DNA of 64,000 nucleotides from an uncultured Bryobacterales bacterium (GCA_958295955.1 OY282420.1:2556435-2620434), one strand, 5' to 3'; numbered from the stretch's first letter, positions 47,332 to 55,563 are shown. Translations and numbers: made by a program. Notes: generated by a model not told the origin, from the sequence alone.

Positions 47332-50174
47332 ACAATATGAACAAAAAGACGATCACGCCCGACATCACCGCGCCGATGGGTCGCTGCCGCGCCCTGGCCG
47401 CCCGTTTTCCGGGCACGATTGTGCGTGGGGGGGTAATGCTGCCCTCCCGGCTGCGCAACGCGCTGTTCGTCCTGTTCATCGGCGGCATCCTGGCCTACGG
47501 GGCCGGCTTCGCTTGGTATATGCTCGATCGCTTCGATCTCATCAACCTCATCCGCGACGTGAGCGCCGACGATGCCTTCTACTATTACCAGATAGCCTTC
47601 AACCTGGCCGAGGGGAAGTTCTCGACCTTCGACGGCGGCATCACCCAAACCAACGGCTATCATCCCCTCTGGCTGTTTCTGATCACGCCGTTCTACTGGA
47701 TATTCGACAAGGAAGCCGCGCTGTTCGGCATCAAGGCGTTCGAGATCATGCTCGTGGCCGGCGGCGTGGCGCTCGTCACCGCGGCCGCCCGGCTGGCGCG
47801 CCTGCCGTGGGTTCTGCTGTTCGCCGCGTTGCCGATGCTCTACCAGCAGCGCGTACTGTTTCTGGGGCTGGAAGCGGCGGCGGCGCTGTTCATGCTGGGC
47901 CTGTTTTTCCTGGCGGTGATGCTCTACGTGCGAGACTCGCAACGGTGGCGCTGGCCGCTGGCCGCCGTCGCCTTCAGCCTGCCCTGGGTGCGCTTGGAGT
48001 ACATCGCCATATCCCTGGCGGTCACCGCCGTGCTGGGTCTCATCGAATGGTCGCGGCGGGAGCGGCCGCCCGGCGCATCCTTGAGAGCCGCCATAATTTC
48101 TACCCCCCCCCCCCGTACATTTGTTCCAATAATTGGCGCCGTCGCCGGGCTGCTCGTCTACTTCGCCTACAACGGTCTCGTCTTCGGGGGCGTCACGCCA
48201 GTGAGTGGCGCGACCAAGCAGATGTGGTCGCAAGCCCGGTGGGATAACCAAGGCGGGTACAGCTTCGTTCAGAACTTCCGAGACGTCTTGCAGATACACG
48301 TCTTCGACTACGAGCTGCTGGTTGCGCTGGAGGTTTGCGCCTATTTGCTGCTGGTCTGGTGGTTCGCCCGCCGCTCCCGGAGTCGGCAGGACCGGCTGCT
48401 GCTGGCCTTTCTGATTGGCGTGTCCGGATTGGCGGTCGGCCACCTCGCCAAGTTCGCGCAGACTGTTCTCACGATTCACCCTTCCTTTGGGCCTTGGCGT
48501 TGGTATTTTGTCCCGGCGTACCTGCTGATGACGCTGATCGTTCCCGTACGATGTTACGTCGCCATTTACTTCATCCGCCGTTTCATCAGACCGAGGTCGC
48601 CCCGGGCAGCCAACATTGTGAGCGCGGGCATCGTCGTTGTCGGAGCAGCCTTTCTGCTTACAAAGGCAGACTTCACGGAGCGATTCCAGCTTGTTGACCG
48701 TCTTAGCGAGTCAACCGGCCACAACTGGGATGTTGCTTCTTATATGGGCGTTCGGGTTATGGACCGTGTGCTGCCCGGAGACAGCGTGGTCGGGTCGTGG
48801 GACGCCGGCGTCATCGGGTATTTCTCGCGTTTTCCGGTGGTGAACGTGGACGGTCTGGTCAACTCTTACGATTTCTATCGCGCCCGCAATCGCTACCCTT
48901 ACTGGCAGGCCCGCAAGGAAGTAACCGAGGACGCGTTCTATCAGAATTACGGAATTACCCGATTCGCGAACGTTGCTGGAGGCGATTTGAATGTAAAGCG
49001 TGGATTCGCCTTGGACAACGTCATGTTTGAGGGCGCACTATTCCCCGAGCCTAATGCCCGCGGACTACGGTTCAAACTCTGGTCCTACTCCCCAACGAGA
49101 GACGCCGCCGACTGGTTCTGGCAGCGGATGGAGCCGCACTTCGACTATCAATCGGACAATGTCGGAGTGATCGTGGACGGACGGATGGCGCAGGCGTTCG
49201 TCAGAGATTGCGCGCCGGACGAGTTGGCAGTGTGGTCATGGGTTGGCCAAGGAGATGAAACAGCCGTCAGTCCCTGGACGCAAACGCAAACGGGGTTATG
49301 CACGGCCTCCCTCGTGCTGCCCCACAAGGCGCTCCCGCCGGTCAGGGCTGAAACCATGCCGATGGGCGATTACCTGGCAAAACTGGTTGGAGACAGCCGG
49401 CCGGTCATCCGCTCCGCCTGGGATGTGTATCTCGTCGAGAACAGTTTTATCTACGTCAAGGAGCCGTGCGCCTCGGCCGACACGGAGGCGAGGTTCTTTC
49501 TGCACCTGTACCCGGCTGACGTGAACGACCTGCCCGGCCGGCGCCGGCAATACGGCTTTGACAACCTGGACTTCGATTTCGGCCGGCGCGGCATGGTGCT
49601 TGACGGGAGATGTATGGCGAGAATCCCTCTCCCGGAGTATGCTATTGCCGGCATCGACACCGGCCAGTTCGTACACGTGGACGGCGGTTCCCACAACCTC
49701 TGGGAAGTAGAGATGCGCCTTGATGACGGTGTCGCTCTGATTGTGAACGCCAAAGAGTCCAAAAAGTCCCTCGAAGCGGCGCTCCGTTCTGACTACGAGA
49801 CGTTAGTATCCGGCGAACCCGTAATGCGCTCCGACTGGGATGTGTATCTCACCGAGAACAGTCTCGTTTACGTCAAGGAGCCGTGCGTCCGCGCCGACAC
49901 GGAGGCGATGTTCTTTCTGCATCTGCACCCGGTTGACGGGAACGACCTGCCCGACCGGCGCAAGCAGCACGGCTTCGCCAACCTGGACTTCGATTTCGGC
50001 CGGCGCGGCATGGTGCTTGACGGGAGATGTATGGCGAGAATCCCTCTCCCGGAGTATGCTATTGCCCGCATCTCCACCGGCCAGTATGTGCCCGTGGAAG
50101 GCGGCTACCACCACCTCTGGGAAGGCAACTTCGATGTTGTCGAGCCGGCGGATGACGGGCAAGCTGCGCCGTGA
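47328..50174 (+). CDS. GT-C membrane glycosyltransferase, scaffold B copy 2, with doubled tail and C12 tract
   Basis: At 948 residues this is the longest of the array. The acidic pair is in SADDAFYYYQIAFNLAEG, followed by TQTNGYHPLWLFLITP. Around 48080-48140 it carries a block unlike copies 1 and 3, more AT-rich and with twelve C in a row (STPPPRTF), where the paralogues read ARSALSIKAAVPFL. The end holds two shared C-terminal modules in tandem (49368 onward and 49791-50171), joined by EMRLDDGVALIVNAKESKKS, which occurs nowhere else here. An in-frame ATG right after a G7 tract (47436, MLPSRLRNAL) is a possible internal start. It has the same inferred role as its paralogues. Confidence 0.78.
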   Translation: MNNMNKKTITPDITAPMGRCRALAARFPGTIVRGGVMLPSRLRNALFVLFIGGILAYGAGFAWYMLDRFDLINLIRDVSADDAFYYYQIAFNLAEGKFSTFDGGITQTNGYHPLWLFLITPFYWIFDKEAALFGIKAFEIMLVAGGVALVTAAARLARLPWVLLFAALPMLYQQRVLFLGLEAAAALFMLGLFFLAVMLYVRDSQRWRWPLAAVAFSLPWVRLEYIAISLAVTAVLGLIEWSRRERPPGASLRAAIISTPPPRTFVPIIGAVAGLLVYFAYNGLVFGGVTPVSGATKQMWSQARWDNQGGYSFVQNFRDVLQIHVFDYELLVALEVCAYLLLVWWFARRSRSRQDRLLLAFLIGVSGLAVGHLAKFAQTVLTIHPSFGPWRWYFVPAYLLMTLIVPVRCYVAIYFIRRFIRPRSPRAANIVSAGIVVVGAAFLLTKADFTERFQLVDRLSESTGHNWDVASYMGVRVMDRVLPGDSVVGSWDAGVIGYFSRFPVVNVDGLVNSYDFYRARNRYPYWQARKEVTEDAFYQNYGITRFANVAGGDLNVKRGFALDNVMFEGALFPEPNARGLRFKLWSYSPTRDAADWFWQRMEPHFDYQSDNVGVIVDGRMAQAFVRDCAPDELAVWSWVGQGDETAVSPWTQTQTGLCTASLVLPHKALPPVRAETMPMGDYLAKLVGDSRPVIRSAWDVYLVENSFIYVKEPCASADTEARFFLHLYPADVNDLPGRRRQYGFDNLDFDFGRRGMVLDGRCMARIPLPEYAIAGIDTGQFVHVDGGSHNLWEVEMRLDDGVALIVNAKESKKSLEAALRSDYETLVSGEPVMRSDWDVYLTENSLVYVKEPCVRADTEAMFFLHLHPVDGNDLPDRRKQHGFANLDFDFGRRGMVLDGRCMARIPLPEYAIARISTGQYVPVEGGYHHLWEGNFDVVEPADDGQAAP
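48103..48114 (+). repeat. C12 homopolymer inside a GT-C coding region
   Basis: Twelve consecutive C encode Thr-Pro-Pro-Pro. In one shifted frame a TAA occurs at 48130-48132; in the other the frame closes at 48247. Either slip would truncate the protein at about 260-306 residues, removing half the membrane domain and the whole soluble part. Confidence 0.9.
49368..50171 (+). repeat. Tandem duplication of the shared C-terminal module
   Basis: Two copies of the roughly 125-residue module follow each other, at 49368-49700 and 49791-50171. Both have R-S-x-WDVYL, ENS, VKEPC, FFLHL, NDLP, F-NLDFDF and MARIPLPEYAIA. The stretch from CGGCATGGTGCTTGACGGG onward is nearly the same in both, so the duplication looks recent. 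Confidence 0.85.
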
Positions 50175-50440
50175 ACGGCGGAGTGGAAACGGCGCCGGCG
50201 ATCGGCCGCGCCGCGAACTACGTTTACGGCGCGGCCAAGGCGGGGTTTGCCGCATTTCTGTCCGGACTGTGCGGCCGGCTTGTCGCGGCCGGCGTCCGCG
50301 TAGTGACGATCGAGCCGGGCTTCGTGCGCACGCGCATGACCGCCGGGATGGACCTGCCGCCGCTGCCGGCCGCGGAGCCGGATGAGGTGGCCGGCCAAGT
50401 TCGCCTCCGCGCTCTCGCGGCGGCTCGGATTGTGAGATAA
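50171..50440 (+). pseudogene. Internally deleted DprE2-like reductase fragment 3
   Basis: This is an 89-codon copy nearly identical to the one at 40027, with the same GGCCGCGCC junction and the same fusion to the oxidase 3' end. Small differences (VVTIEPGFVRTRM here, VVAIEPGFVRTHM there) show they have drifted slightly. The identical breakpoints mean the two share one origin and were copied as part of a larger unit. Confidence 0.85.
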
Positions 50441-50480
50441 GGGGAGCAGTATGACCGTGCCGAACGACGCTGCGCAAAAT
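50395..50480 (+). repeat. Copy of the oxidase-3'-end / leader repeat
   Basis: This matches 37844-37929 and keeps CCTCCGCG as in the parent, with TGAGATAAGGGG before the ATG at 50451. Here the leader [11 protein letters not shown] is joined to a scaffold B body instead of A. Confidence 0.85.
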
Positions 50481-52829
50481 AACCGTCGGGCCGCCCTTGG
50501 CGCCCGTTTTGCGGGCACGATTGTGCGGGGGAGGGGGATAGTGCTGCCCTCCCGACTGCGCAGCGCGCTGTTCGGCCTGTTCCTCGGCGGCATCCTGGCC
50601 TACGGGGCCGGCTTCGCCTGGTACATGCTCGATCGCTTCGATCTGATCAACCTTATCGCCAACATACACGATGACGCCTTCTACTACTTCCAGATCGCCC
50701 GCAACCTGGTTGAGGGCAAGTTCTCGACCTTCGACGGCGGCATCACGCGCACCAACGGCTATCACCCGCTCTGGCTGCTTCTGATCACGCCGTTCTATTG
50801 GCTATTCGACAAGGAAGCCGCGCTGTTCGCCATCAAGGCCTTCGAGATCATGCTCATCGCCGGCGGCGTAGCCCTCGTCGCCGCGGCCGCCCGGGCGGCG
50901 CGTATGCCCTGGTATCTGCTGTTCGCCGCGCTGCCGATGCTCTACCGGCGCCCCTACTTGATTGAAGGCATGGAAGCGGCGGCGGCGCTGTGCATGCTGG
51001 GTCTGTTTTTCTTGGCCGTGATGCTCTACGCGCGAGACTCGCAACGGTGGCAATGGCCGCTCGCCGCGGTCGCCTTCGCCCTGCCTTGGGTGCGCCTGGA
51101 GTACATCGCCATATCGTTGGCGGCGACTGCCGCGCTGGGCCTGATGGAGTGGTCGCGGCAGGAACGAGCGCCCGGCGCGTCACTCGGAGAGCGGGCTCGT
51201 TCCGCGCTCTCCATCAAGGCGGCCGTCCCGTTTCTCGCCGCCGCCGCCGGCATCCTGGCGTATTTCGCCTACAACCAACTCGTCTTCGGCGGCATCGTGC
51301 CGGTGAGTGGCGCGACCAAGGCGGCTCGGGCGCACTTCAAGTGGGAGCAGGAAGGCGGATACAGCTTGGCGCAGAGCTTTTGGGAGGTATTGCAGATTTC
51401 CGTCTTTGACTATGAACTGCTGGTTGCGTTGGAGGTTTGCGCCTATTTGCTGCTGGTCTGGTGGTTCGCCCGCCGCTCCCGGAGTCGGCAGGACCGGCTG
51501 CCGTTGGCCTTTCTGGCGGGCGTGTTCAGTTTGGCCGCCGGCCATCTGGCCCAATTCGCACAGACTGTTCTCACGATTCACCCTTCCATGGGGCCTTGGC
51601 TTTGGTATTTTGTCCCGGCGTACCTGATGATGGCGCTGATTGTTCCCGTACGATGTTGGGTCGCCATTTACTTCATTCGCCGGTTCATCGGGTCGAAGTC
51701 GCAGCGCGCGACCAACATCCTGAGTTTGGGCATCGTCCTTACGGGCGCGGTCTTTTTGTTTATCAAGGCCGATTTCACCGAGCCGTTTCAGCGTGTTGAA
51801 GCGCTTAGCGTCTTAACCAAAACTGACGACAAGCGGATTAGAGCCGTTGCTTACAAAGAATGGACTGAAGCTGTTTATGGGGGTACGCAGCTTATGAATC
51901 GCGTGCTGCCCGAGGACAGCGTGGTCGGGTCGTGGGACGCCGGCGTCATCGGGTACTTCTCGCGCTTTCCGGTGGTGAACCTGGATGGCCTGGTCAACTC
52001 CTACGACTATTTCCACGCGAGAAACCGGGCTAGAGACGGATTCTATCGAGAATTCGGGATAACTCATTTTGCCGAACCCACGAGCTTTGAAGGTTCACTG
52101 CTAAATATCCTCAATAGATGGGAACTCCAACTATGGCCCAGCGGTCTGCCGGCAGATGAAAATACCGGCGCCGGGACTTGGCAGAGGATTGAACCCCACT
52201 TCGACCATCAGTCGGCCGGCAGCGGGCTGATCGTGGACGGCCGGCTGGCGCTGGCGTTCGTCAGGGATTGTGCGCCGAACGAGTTGACAGTGTTGTCCTG
52301 GGTTGGCTTGGGAAAGGAAACGGTCGCCAACGACTGGACGCAAACCGGACCGTGCGTGGGCGCGTTCGTGCTGCCCCACGATGCGCGCCCGCCGGTCAGG
52401 GTTGAAACCATGTCGATGGGCGATTACATGGCAAGAGGCGATTACCGGGCAAGACTGCTCGGGGACCGCCGGCCGGTCATCCGCTCCGACTGGGATGTGT
52501 ATCTCATCGAGAACAGCCTCGTTTACGTCAAGGAGCCGTGCGCCTCGGCCGACACGGAGGCGATGTTCTTTCTGCACCTGCACCCGGTTGACGGGAACGA
52601 CCTGCCCGGCCGGCGCAAGCAGTACGGCTTCGACAACCTGGACTTCGATTTCGACAAGCGCGGCTTGATATTCGACGGGAAGTGTATGGCGAGAATCCCT
52701 CTCCCTGAGTATGCTATTGCCCGCATCGGCGCCGGCCAGTACGTACACGTGGAAGGCGGTTTCCACAACCTCTGGGAGGCCGGCTTCGATGTTGTCGGGC
52801 CGGCGGATGACTGGCAAGCGGCGCCATGA
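50451..52829 (+). CDS. GT-C membrane glycosyltransferase, scaffold B copy 3 (A-type leader)
   Basis: This 792-residue protein has the [20 protein letters not shown] leader of scaffold A copy 2 joined to a scaffold B body through a G5AG5 stretch, so the N-terminus is a recombinant. The acidic pair is in NIHDDAFYYFQIARNLVEG. The soluble part has SVVGSWDAGVIGYFSRFPVV and NLDGLVNSYDYFHARN. The middle region (51790-52200) diverges most from the other B copies. The shared module begins at 52440, preceded by a short doubled GDYMARGDYRARLL. Its stop overlaps the ATG of the intact reductase (ATGA), so transferase and reductase are translated together. Donor and acceptor remain inferred. Confidence 0.78.
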   Translation: MTVPNDAAQNNRRAALGARFAGTIVRGRGIVLPSRLRSALFGLFLGGILAYGAGFAWYMLDRFDLINLIANIHDDAFYYFQIARNLVEGKFSTFDGGITRTNGYHPLWLLLITPFYWLFDKEAALFAIKAFEIMLIAGGVALVAAAARAARMPWYLLFAALPMLYRRPYLIEGMEAAAALCMLGLFFLAVMLYARDSQRWQWPLAAVAFALPWVRLEYIAISLAATAALGLMEWSRQERAPGASLGERARSALSIKAAVPFLAAAAGILAYFAYNQLVFGGIVPVSGATKAARAHFKWEQEGGYSLAQSFWEVLQISVFDYELLVALEVCAYLLLVWWFARRSRSRQDRLPLAFLAGVFSLAAGHLAQFAQTVLTIHPSMGPWLWYFVPAYLMMALIVPVRCWVAIYFIRRFIGSKSQRATNILSLGIVLTGAVFLFIKADFTEPFQRVEALSVLTKTDDKRIRAVAYKEWTEAVYGGTQLMNRVLPEDSVVGSWDAGVIGYFSRFPVVNLDGLVNSYDYFHARNRARDGFYREFGITHFAEPTSFEGSLLNILNRWELQLWPSGLPADENTGAGTWQRIEPHFDHQSAGSGLIVDGRLALAFVRDCAPNELTVLSWVGLGKETVANDWTQTGPCVGAFVLPHDARPPVRVETMSMGDYMARGDYRARLLGDRRPVIRSDWDVYLIENSLVYVKEPCASADTEAMFFLHLHPVDGNDLPGRRKQYGFDNLDFDFDKRGLIFDGKCMARIPLPEYAIARIGAGQYVHVEGGFHNLWEAGFDVVGPADDWQAAP

Positions 52830-53566
52830 ACGGCGGAGTGGAAACGGCGCTGGTGATCGGCGCCACTTCGGATATCGGCCGCGCCATTGCGCGCAAGCTG
52901 GCGGACGCCGGTTATGCCTTGCAGCTTGCGGCGCGCGACCCGGCGCGGCTCGAGCGAGAGGCGCAGGACCTGCGGGTGCGCGCCGGCGCCGCGGCAACCT
53001 TGCGCCGCTGCGACGTGCTCGAAGACGGCGGCGTCTCGCTGCTCGACGATCTCGACCCCTTGCCCGACATAGCCGTGTGCGTCGTCGGGCTGCTCGGCGA
53101 TCAGGCGGAGAGCCAACGGGACGCCGCGGCCGCCGAGCGGGTGATGCGCGCCAACTACGTAGGCCCGGCGCTGCTGCTGGGAGCGCTTGCCGAGCGGTTC
53201 GAGCGGCGCGGCGGCGGCGTGCTGGTCGGCATCAGCTCCGTGGCGGGCGAGCGGGGCCGCGCCGCGAACTACGTTTACGGCGCGGCCAAGGCGGGGTTTA
53301 CCGCATTCCTGTCCGGACTGCGCGGCCGGCTTGTCGCGTCCGGCGTCCGCGTAGTGACGATCAAGCCGGGCTTCGTGCGCACGCGCATGACCGACGGGAT
53401 GGACCTGCCCGCGCTGCTGACCGCGGAGCCGGATGAGGTGGCCGCCGCGGTCGTCCGCGCGGTCCGCCGCCGCCGCGACGTCGTTTACGTGCGCCGCATC
53501 TGGCGCCCGTTGATGTTCATCGTGCGCGCCGTCCCGGAGCGCGTATTCAAACGGCTGAAACTGTAG
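52826..53566 (+). CDS. DprE2-like short-chain reductase (intact copy)
   Basis: This 246-residue SDR is expected to reduce the keto intermediate made by the DprE1-like oxidase, giving polyprenyl-phospho-arabinofuranose. It has the cofactor loop VIGATSDIGRAIARKLA, the catalytic serine region VGISSVAGERGR and the active-site NYVYGAAKAGFTAFLSGL (Tyr-x-x-x-Lys), with IKPGFVRTRM after it. The C-terminal RIWRPLMFIVRAVPERVFKRL resembles the membrane-associated tail of DprE2. This is the parent of the five fragments or stubs upstream and marks the right end of the array. Only this copy keeps the glycine loop. Confidence 0.87.
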   Translation: MNGGVETALVIGATSDIGRAIARKLADAGYALQLAARDPARLEREAQDLRVRAGAAATLRRCDVLEDGGVSLLDDLDPLPDIAVCVVGLLGDQAESQRDAAAAERVMRANYVGPALLLGALAERFERRGGGVLVGISSVAGERGRAANYVYGAAKAGFTAFLSGLRGRLVASGVRVVTIKPGFVRTRMTDGMDLPALLTAEPDEVAAAVVRAVRRRRDVVYVRRIWRPLMFIVRAVPERVFKRLKL

Positions 53567-53789
53567 CAAGGGCAGGGCGGCGTCAGCGAATCCCGTCTGC
53601 AAGCGCCGCGCAAGCAGCGGCTATCGCAAACCCGGCAAGCCGACTGTCCGCGTACAGCTTCTTTCTCCTTTGCTCAAAGGCGCCTCTCGAAAATGAATCG
53701 GTCTTTGACGGCGGGGCGCAACCGGATTCTTCCTTGTCTGAAGATGCTAACCTGCCGGACGGGACGGTTTCGCCGAGGCGGAGGGCGCG

Positions 53790-54407
53790 ATGGACAAGGT
53801 TTTTATTTACTGGGACAATTCCAACATTTTCATCGGCGCACGGGAAGCCGCGGCGGAGCGTGAAGGCGAAGCGGCGCGTTCGCGCGTTCGCGTTCATTTC
53901 CGCAATCTCCTGGAACTGGCGCGCGGCGGACGGTCGGTCCACCGCGCCGTCGCCGGCGGCGCCGCGCCGCCGGAATTGCGGCATGTCTGGAACCGCCTGG
54001 AAAACGAGGGAGTCGACGTCTGCTTGTTGGAGCGCGGCACGGTACACGGCCGGGAACAAGGGGCGGATCGACTCCTGCAAACCTTCATGCTCCGCGATAC
54101 CGTGGACTATAACGGCGATCCGGGAATCGCGGTCATGCTTACCGGCGACGGCGCCGGTTTTGCCGACGGCGCCGGTTTTCACGCCGACCTGGGGCGCATG
54201 CGCAGCAAGGGTTGGCGCATGGAAGTGCTGTCGTGGAGGCACGGTTGCAACCGCCGGATGCGCGAGTGGGCCGAGCGGCACGGCGTTTTCATCGCCCTGG
54301 ACGATTTTTACGACAGCATCACGTTCCTGGAGGAGCCTGCGCCCGGCCGCCCGATTGCCGACCAGCGGAACGCGGAACCGCCCGACATGGCGAAACGACC
54401 GCACTGA
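53790..54407 (+). CDS. NYN-domain (PIN-like) protein
   Basis: This 205-residue protein opens VFIYWDNSNIFIGA, the first acidic motif of NYN domains, which are PIN-fold RNase-like. Further acidic positions appear in GADRLLQTFMLRD and VMLTGDGAGFADGAGFHADL, where the canonical version reads SGDGDFxPxV. Members of this family are putative metal-dependent RNases. The ATG has GGCGGAGGG upstream. The preceding 220 bases (53567-53789) contain no gene or clear signal. It lies between the reductase and the VWFA gene with no evident link to either. Confidence 0.75.
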   Translation: MDKVFIYWDNSNIFIGAREAAAEREGEAARSRVRVHFRNLLELARGGRSVHRAVAGGAAPPELRHVWNRLENEGVDVCLLERGTVHGREQGADRLLQTFMLRDTVDYNGDPGIAVMLTGDGAGFADGAGFHADLGRMRSKGWRMEVLSWRHGCNRRMREWAERHGVFIALDDFYDSITFLEEPAPGRPIADQRNAEPPDMAKRPH

Positions 54408-54450
54408 ACCCGTTCGCAGCCAATCAAACAAGCGCCGGCGCCGCCTGCGT

Positions 54451-54456
54451 TAGAAT
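54451..54456 (+). promoter_or_regulatory. -10-like TAGAAT, nine bases before the VWFA gene
   Basis: TAGAAT ends nine bases before the ATG at 54466. No ribosome site fits better than GATGG, and no -35 is clear. It would give a leader of only two or three bases. Confidence 0.4.
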
Positions 54457-54465
54457 GATGGCGTC

Positions 54466-55506
54466 ATGCGTCTCGGGGTTCTGTTGCCGGCGGCGGCGCT
54501 TTGCGCCGCGCCTTTACTCGGCCAGGAGGATGCTGGCGCCGGTCCGGACACGATCACGGTCGAGGTCAATGTCGTCAACCTGCCCGTTACCGTCACGGAC
54601 TCCGGCGGCAAATTCGTCATCGACCTCGACAAGAGCGATTTCGACGTCCGCGAGGACGGCGAATCCGTGGAGATTCGCTACTTTACCCGCAGCGTCGAAG
54701 AGGAAAAGAAACCGCCGCTGCACACCGGCTTCATCGTCGATCTCAGCAACACCGCGCGGCTCTACTACAAGACCTACCAGGAATCGATCGGCGACCTGGC
54801 TTGGCTGCTCGTTCCCGAGGGCGGAAAGAACAAGGGCTTTCTGTTCGGATACCACACGGAAGTCGATGAGTTGGTGGATTTCACGAACGATCCCATCACC
54901 CTCACCGAGAGCATGGAAAGCCTCAAGCACGGCGGCGGAAGCTCGATGCTCGACGCGATTTACCGCGCCTGCCGCGACAAGTTGGCCTCGCAACCCTATC
55001 AGGGCGCGAGCGAGCCGCGAAAAGTGATCGTGGTGATCGGCGACGGCCACGACAACGCCAGCAAGCACTCCATCGAAGAAGTCATCTACGAAGCGCAGTT
55101 GCACCAGGTTACGATCTACGCCGTGAGCACCGTCGGCTGGGGTTTCCACGACTCCTCCGAAGAGAACCTCGTGAAGCTGACGCGGGCGACCGGCGGCCGC
55201 GTCGTGCGGCCCCTGCAAAAGGTCCACAAAGATATCGCCGGCTATCTCTCCAAGCCGCAGGATGCCGGGAACTATCAGTACGAGGTCGGCACCGGAGGCT
55301 ATGCGGCGGCGCAGCTCTCGGCTCTGTACCAGGCGATTCTGGCCGTGGCGGGCAACGTGCAGAGCCAGTACATCCTCGGTTACGTTCCGCGCAAGCCGTT
55401 TACCGACCGGACCTTCCGCACGATCAAGGTCAACGTCGATCTGGGCGCGGAGATTCAGCTTTTCCACAGACGCGGCTATTTCCCGCCGTCCGCGGCCGCG
55501 AATTAG
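54466..55506 (+). CDS. Exported VWFA-related (acidobacterial-type) protein
   Basis: This 346-residue secreted protein has a signal peptide (LGVLLPAAALCAAPLLGQ) followed by the family's small beta domain (EVNVVNLPVTVTDSGGKFV, FDVREDGESVEIRYF) and a VWA domain. The metal-ion site is better kept than in the paralogue at 20571: GFIVDLSNTARLYYKT gives DxSxT-like, and VIVVIGDGHDNASKHS the later strand. The final QYILGYVPRKPFTDRTFRTIKVNV is typical. The family is characteristic of Acidobacteriota; the function is unknown. Confidence 0.87.
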   Translation: MRLGVLLPAAALCAAPLLGQEDAGAGPDTITVEVNVVNLPVTVTDSGGKFVIDLDKSDFDVREDGESVEIRYFTRSVEEEKKPPLHTGFIVDLSNTARLYYKTYQESIGDLAWLLVPEGGKNKGFLFGYHTEVDELVDFTNDPITLTESMESLKHGGGSSMLDAIYRACRDKLASQPYQGASEPRKVIVVIGDGHDNASKHSIEEVIYEAQLHQVTIYAVSTVGWGFHDSSEENLVKLTRATGGRVVRPLQKVHKDIAGYLSKPQDAGNYQYEVGTGGYAAAQLSALYQAILAVAGNVQSQYILGYVPRKPFTDRTFRTIKVNVDLGAEIQLFHRRGYFPPSAAAN

Positions 55507-55532
55507 CCGCCGCGCGCGGCGCGCCGCGGCGG
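55507..55532 (+). terminator. GC hairpin after the VWFA gene
   Basis: Eight-base perfect arms CCGCCGCG and CGCGGCGG enclose ten bases, beginning directly after the stop codon. No T-run follows, so termination is likely but unproven. Confidence 0.45.
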
Positions 55533-55548
55533 ACCGCTGCAATCCGGT

Positions 55549-55554
55549 TATAAT
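55549..55554 (+). promoter_or_regulatory. -10-like TATAAT, nine bases before the TrmB-type regulator
   Basis: A perfect TATAAT ends nine bases before the TTG at 55564. AAGGAAG within the gap is too close to the start to be an ordinary ribosome site. Confidence 0.45.
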
Positions 55555-55563
55555 TCAAGGAAG

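Noticed and set aside
37844-50480. CRISPR-like spaced repeats
   Set aside because: The repeats are few, kilobases apart and composed of gene ends; there are no short regularly spaced units and no cas genes.
36553-53566. A mobile element or integrated phage as source of the array
   Set aside because: I found no transposase, integrase or terminal inverted repeat in or around it. Junctions consist of pieces of the flanking genes, which points to local duplication.
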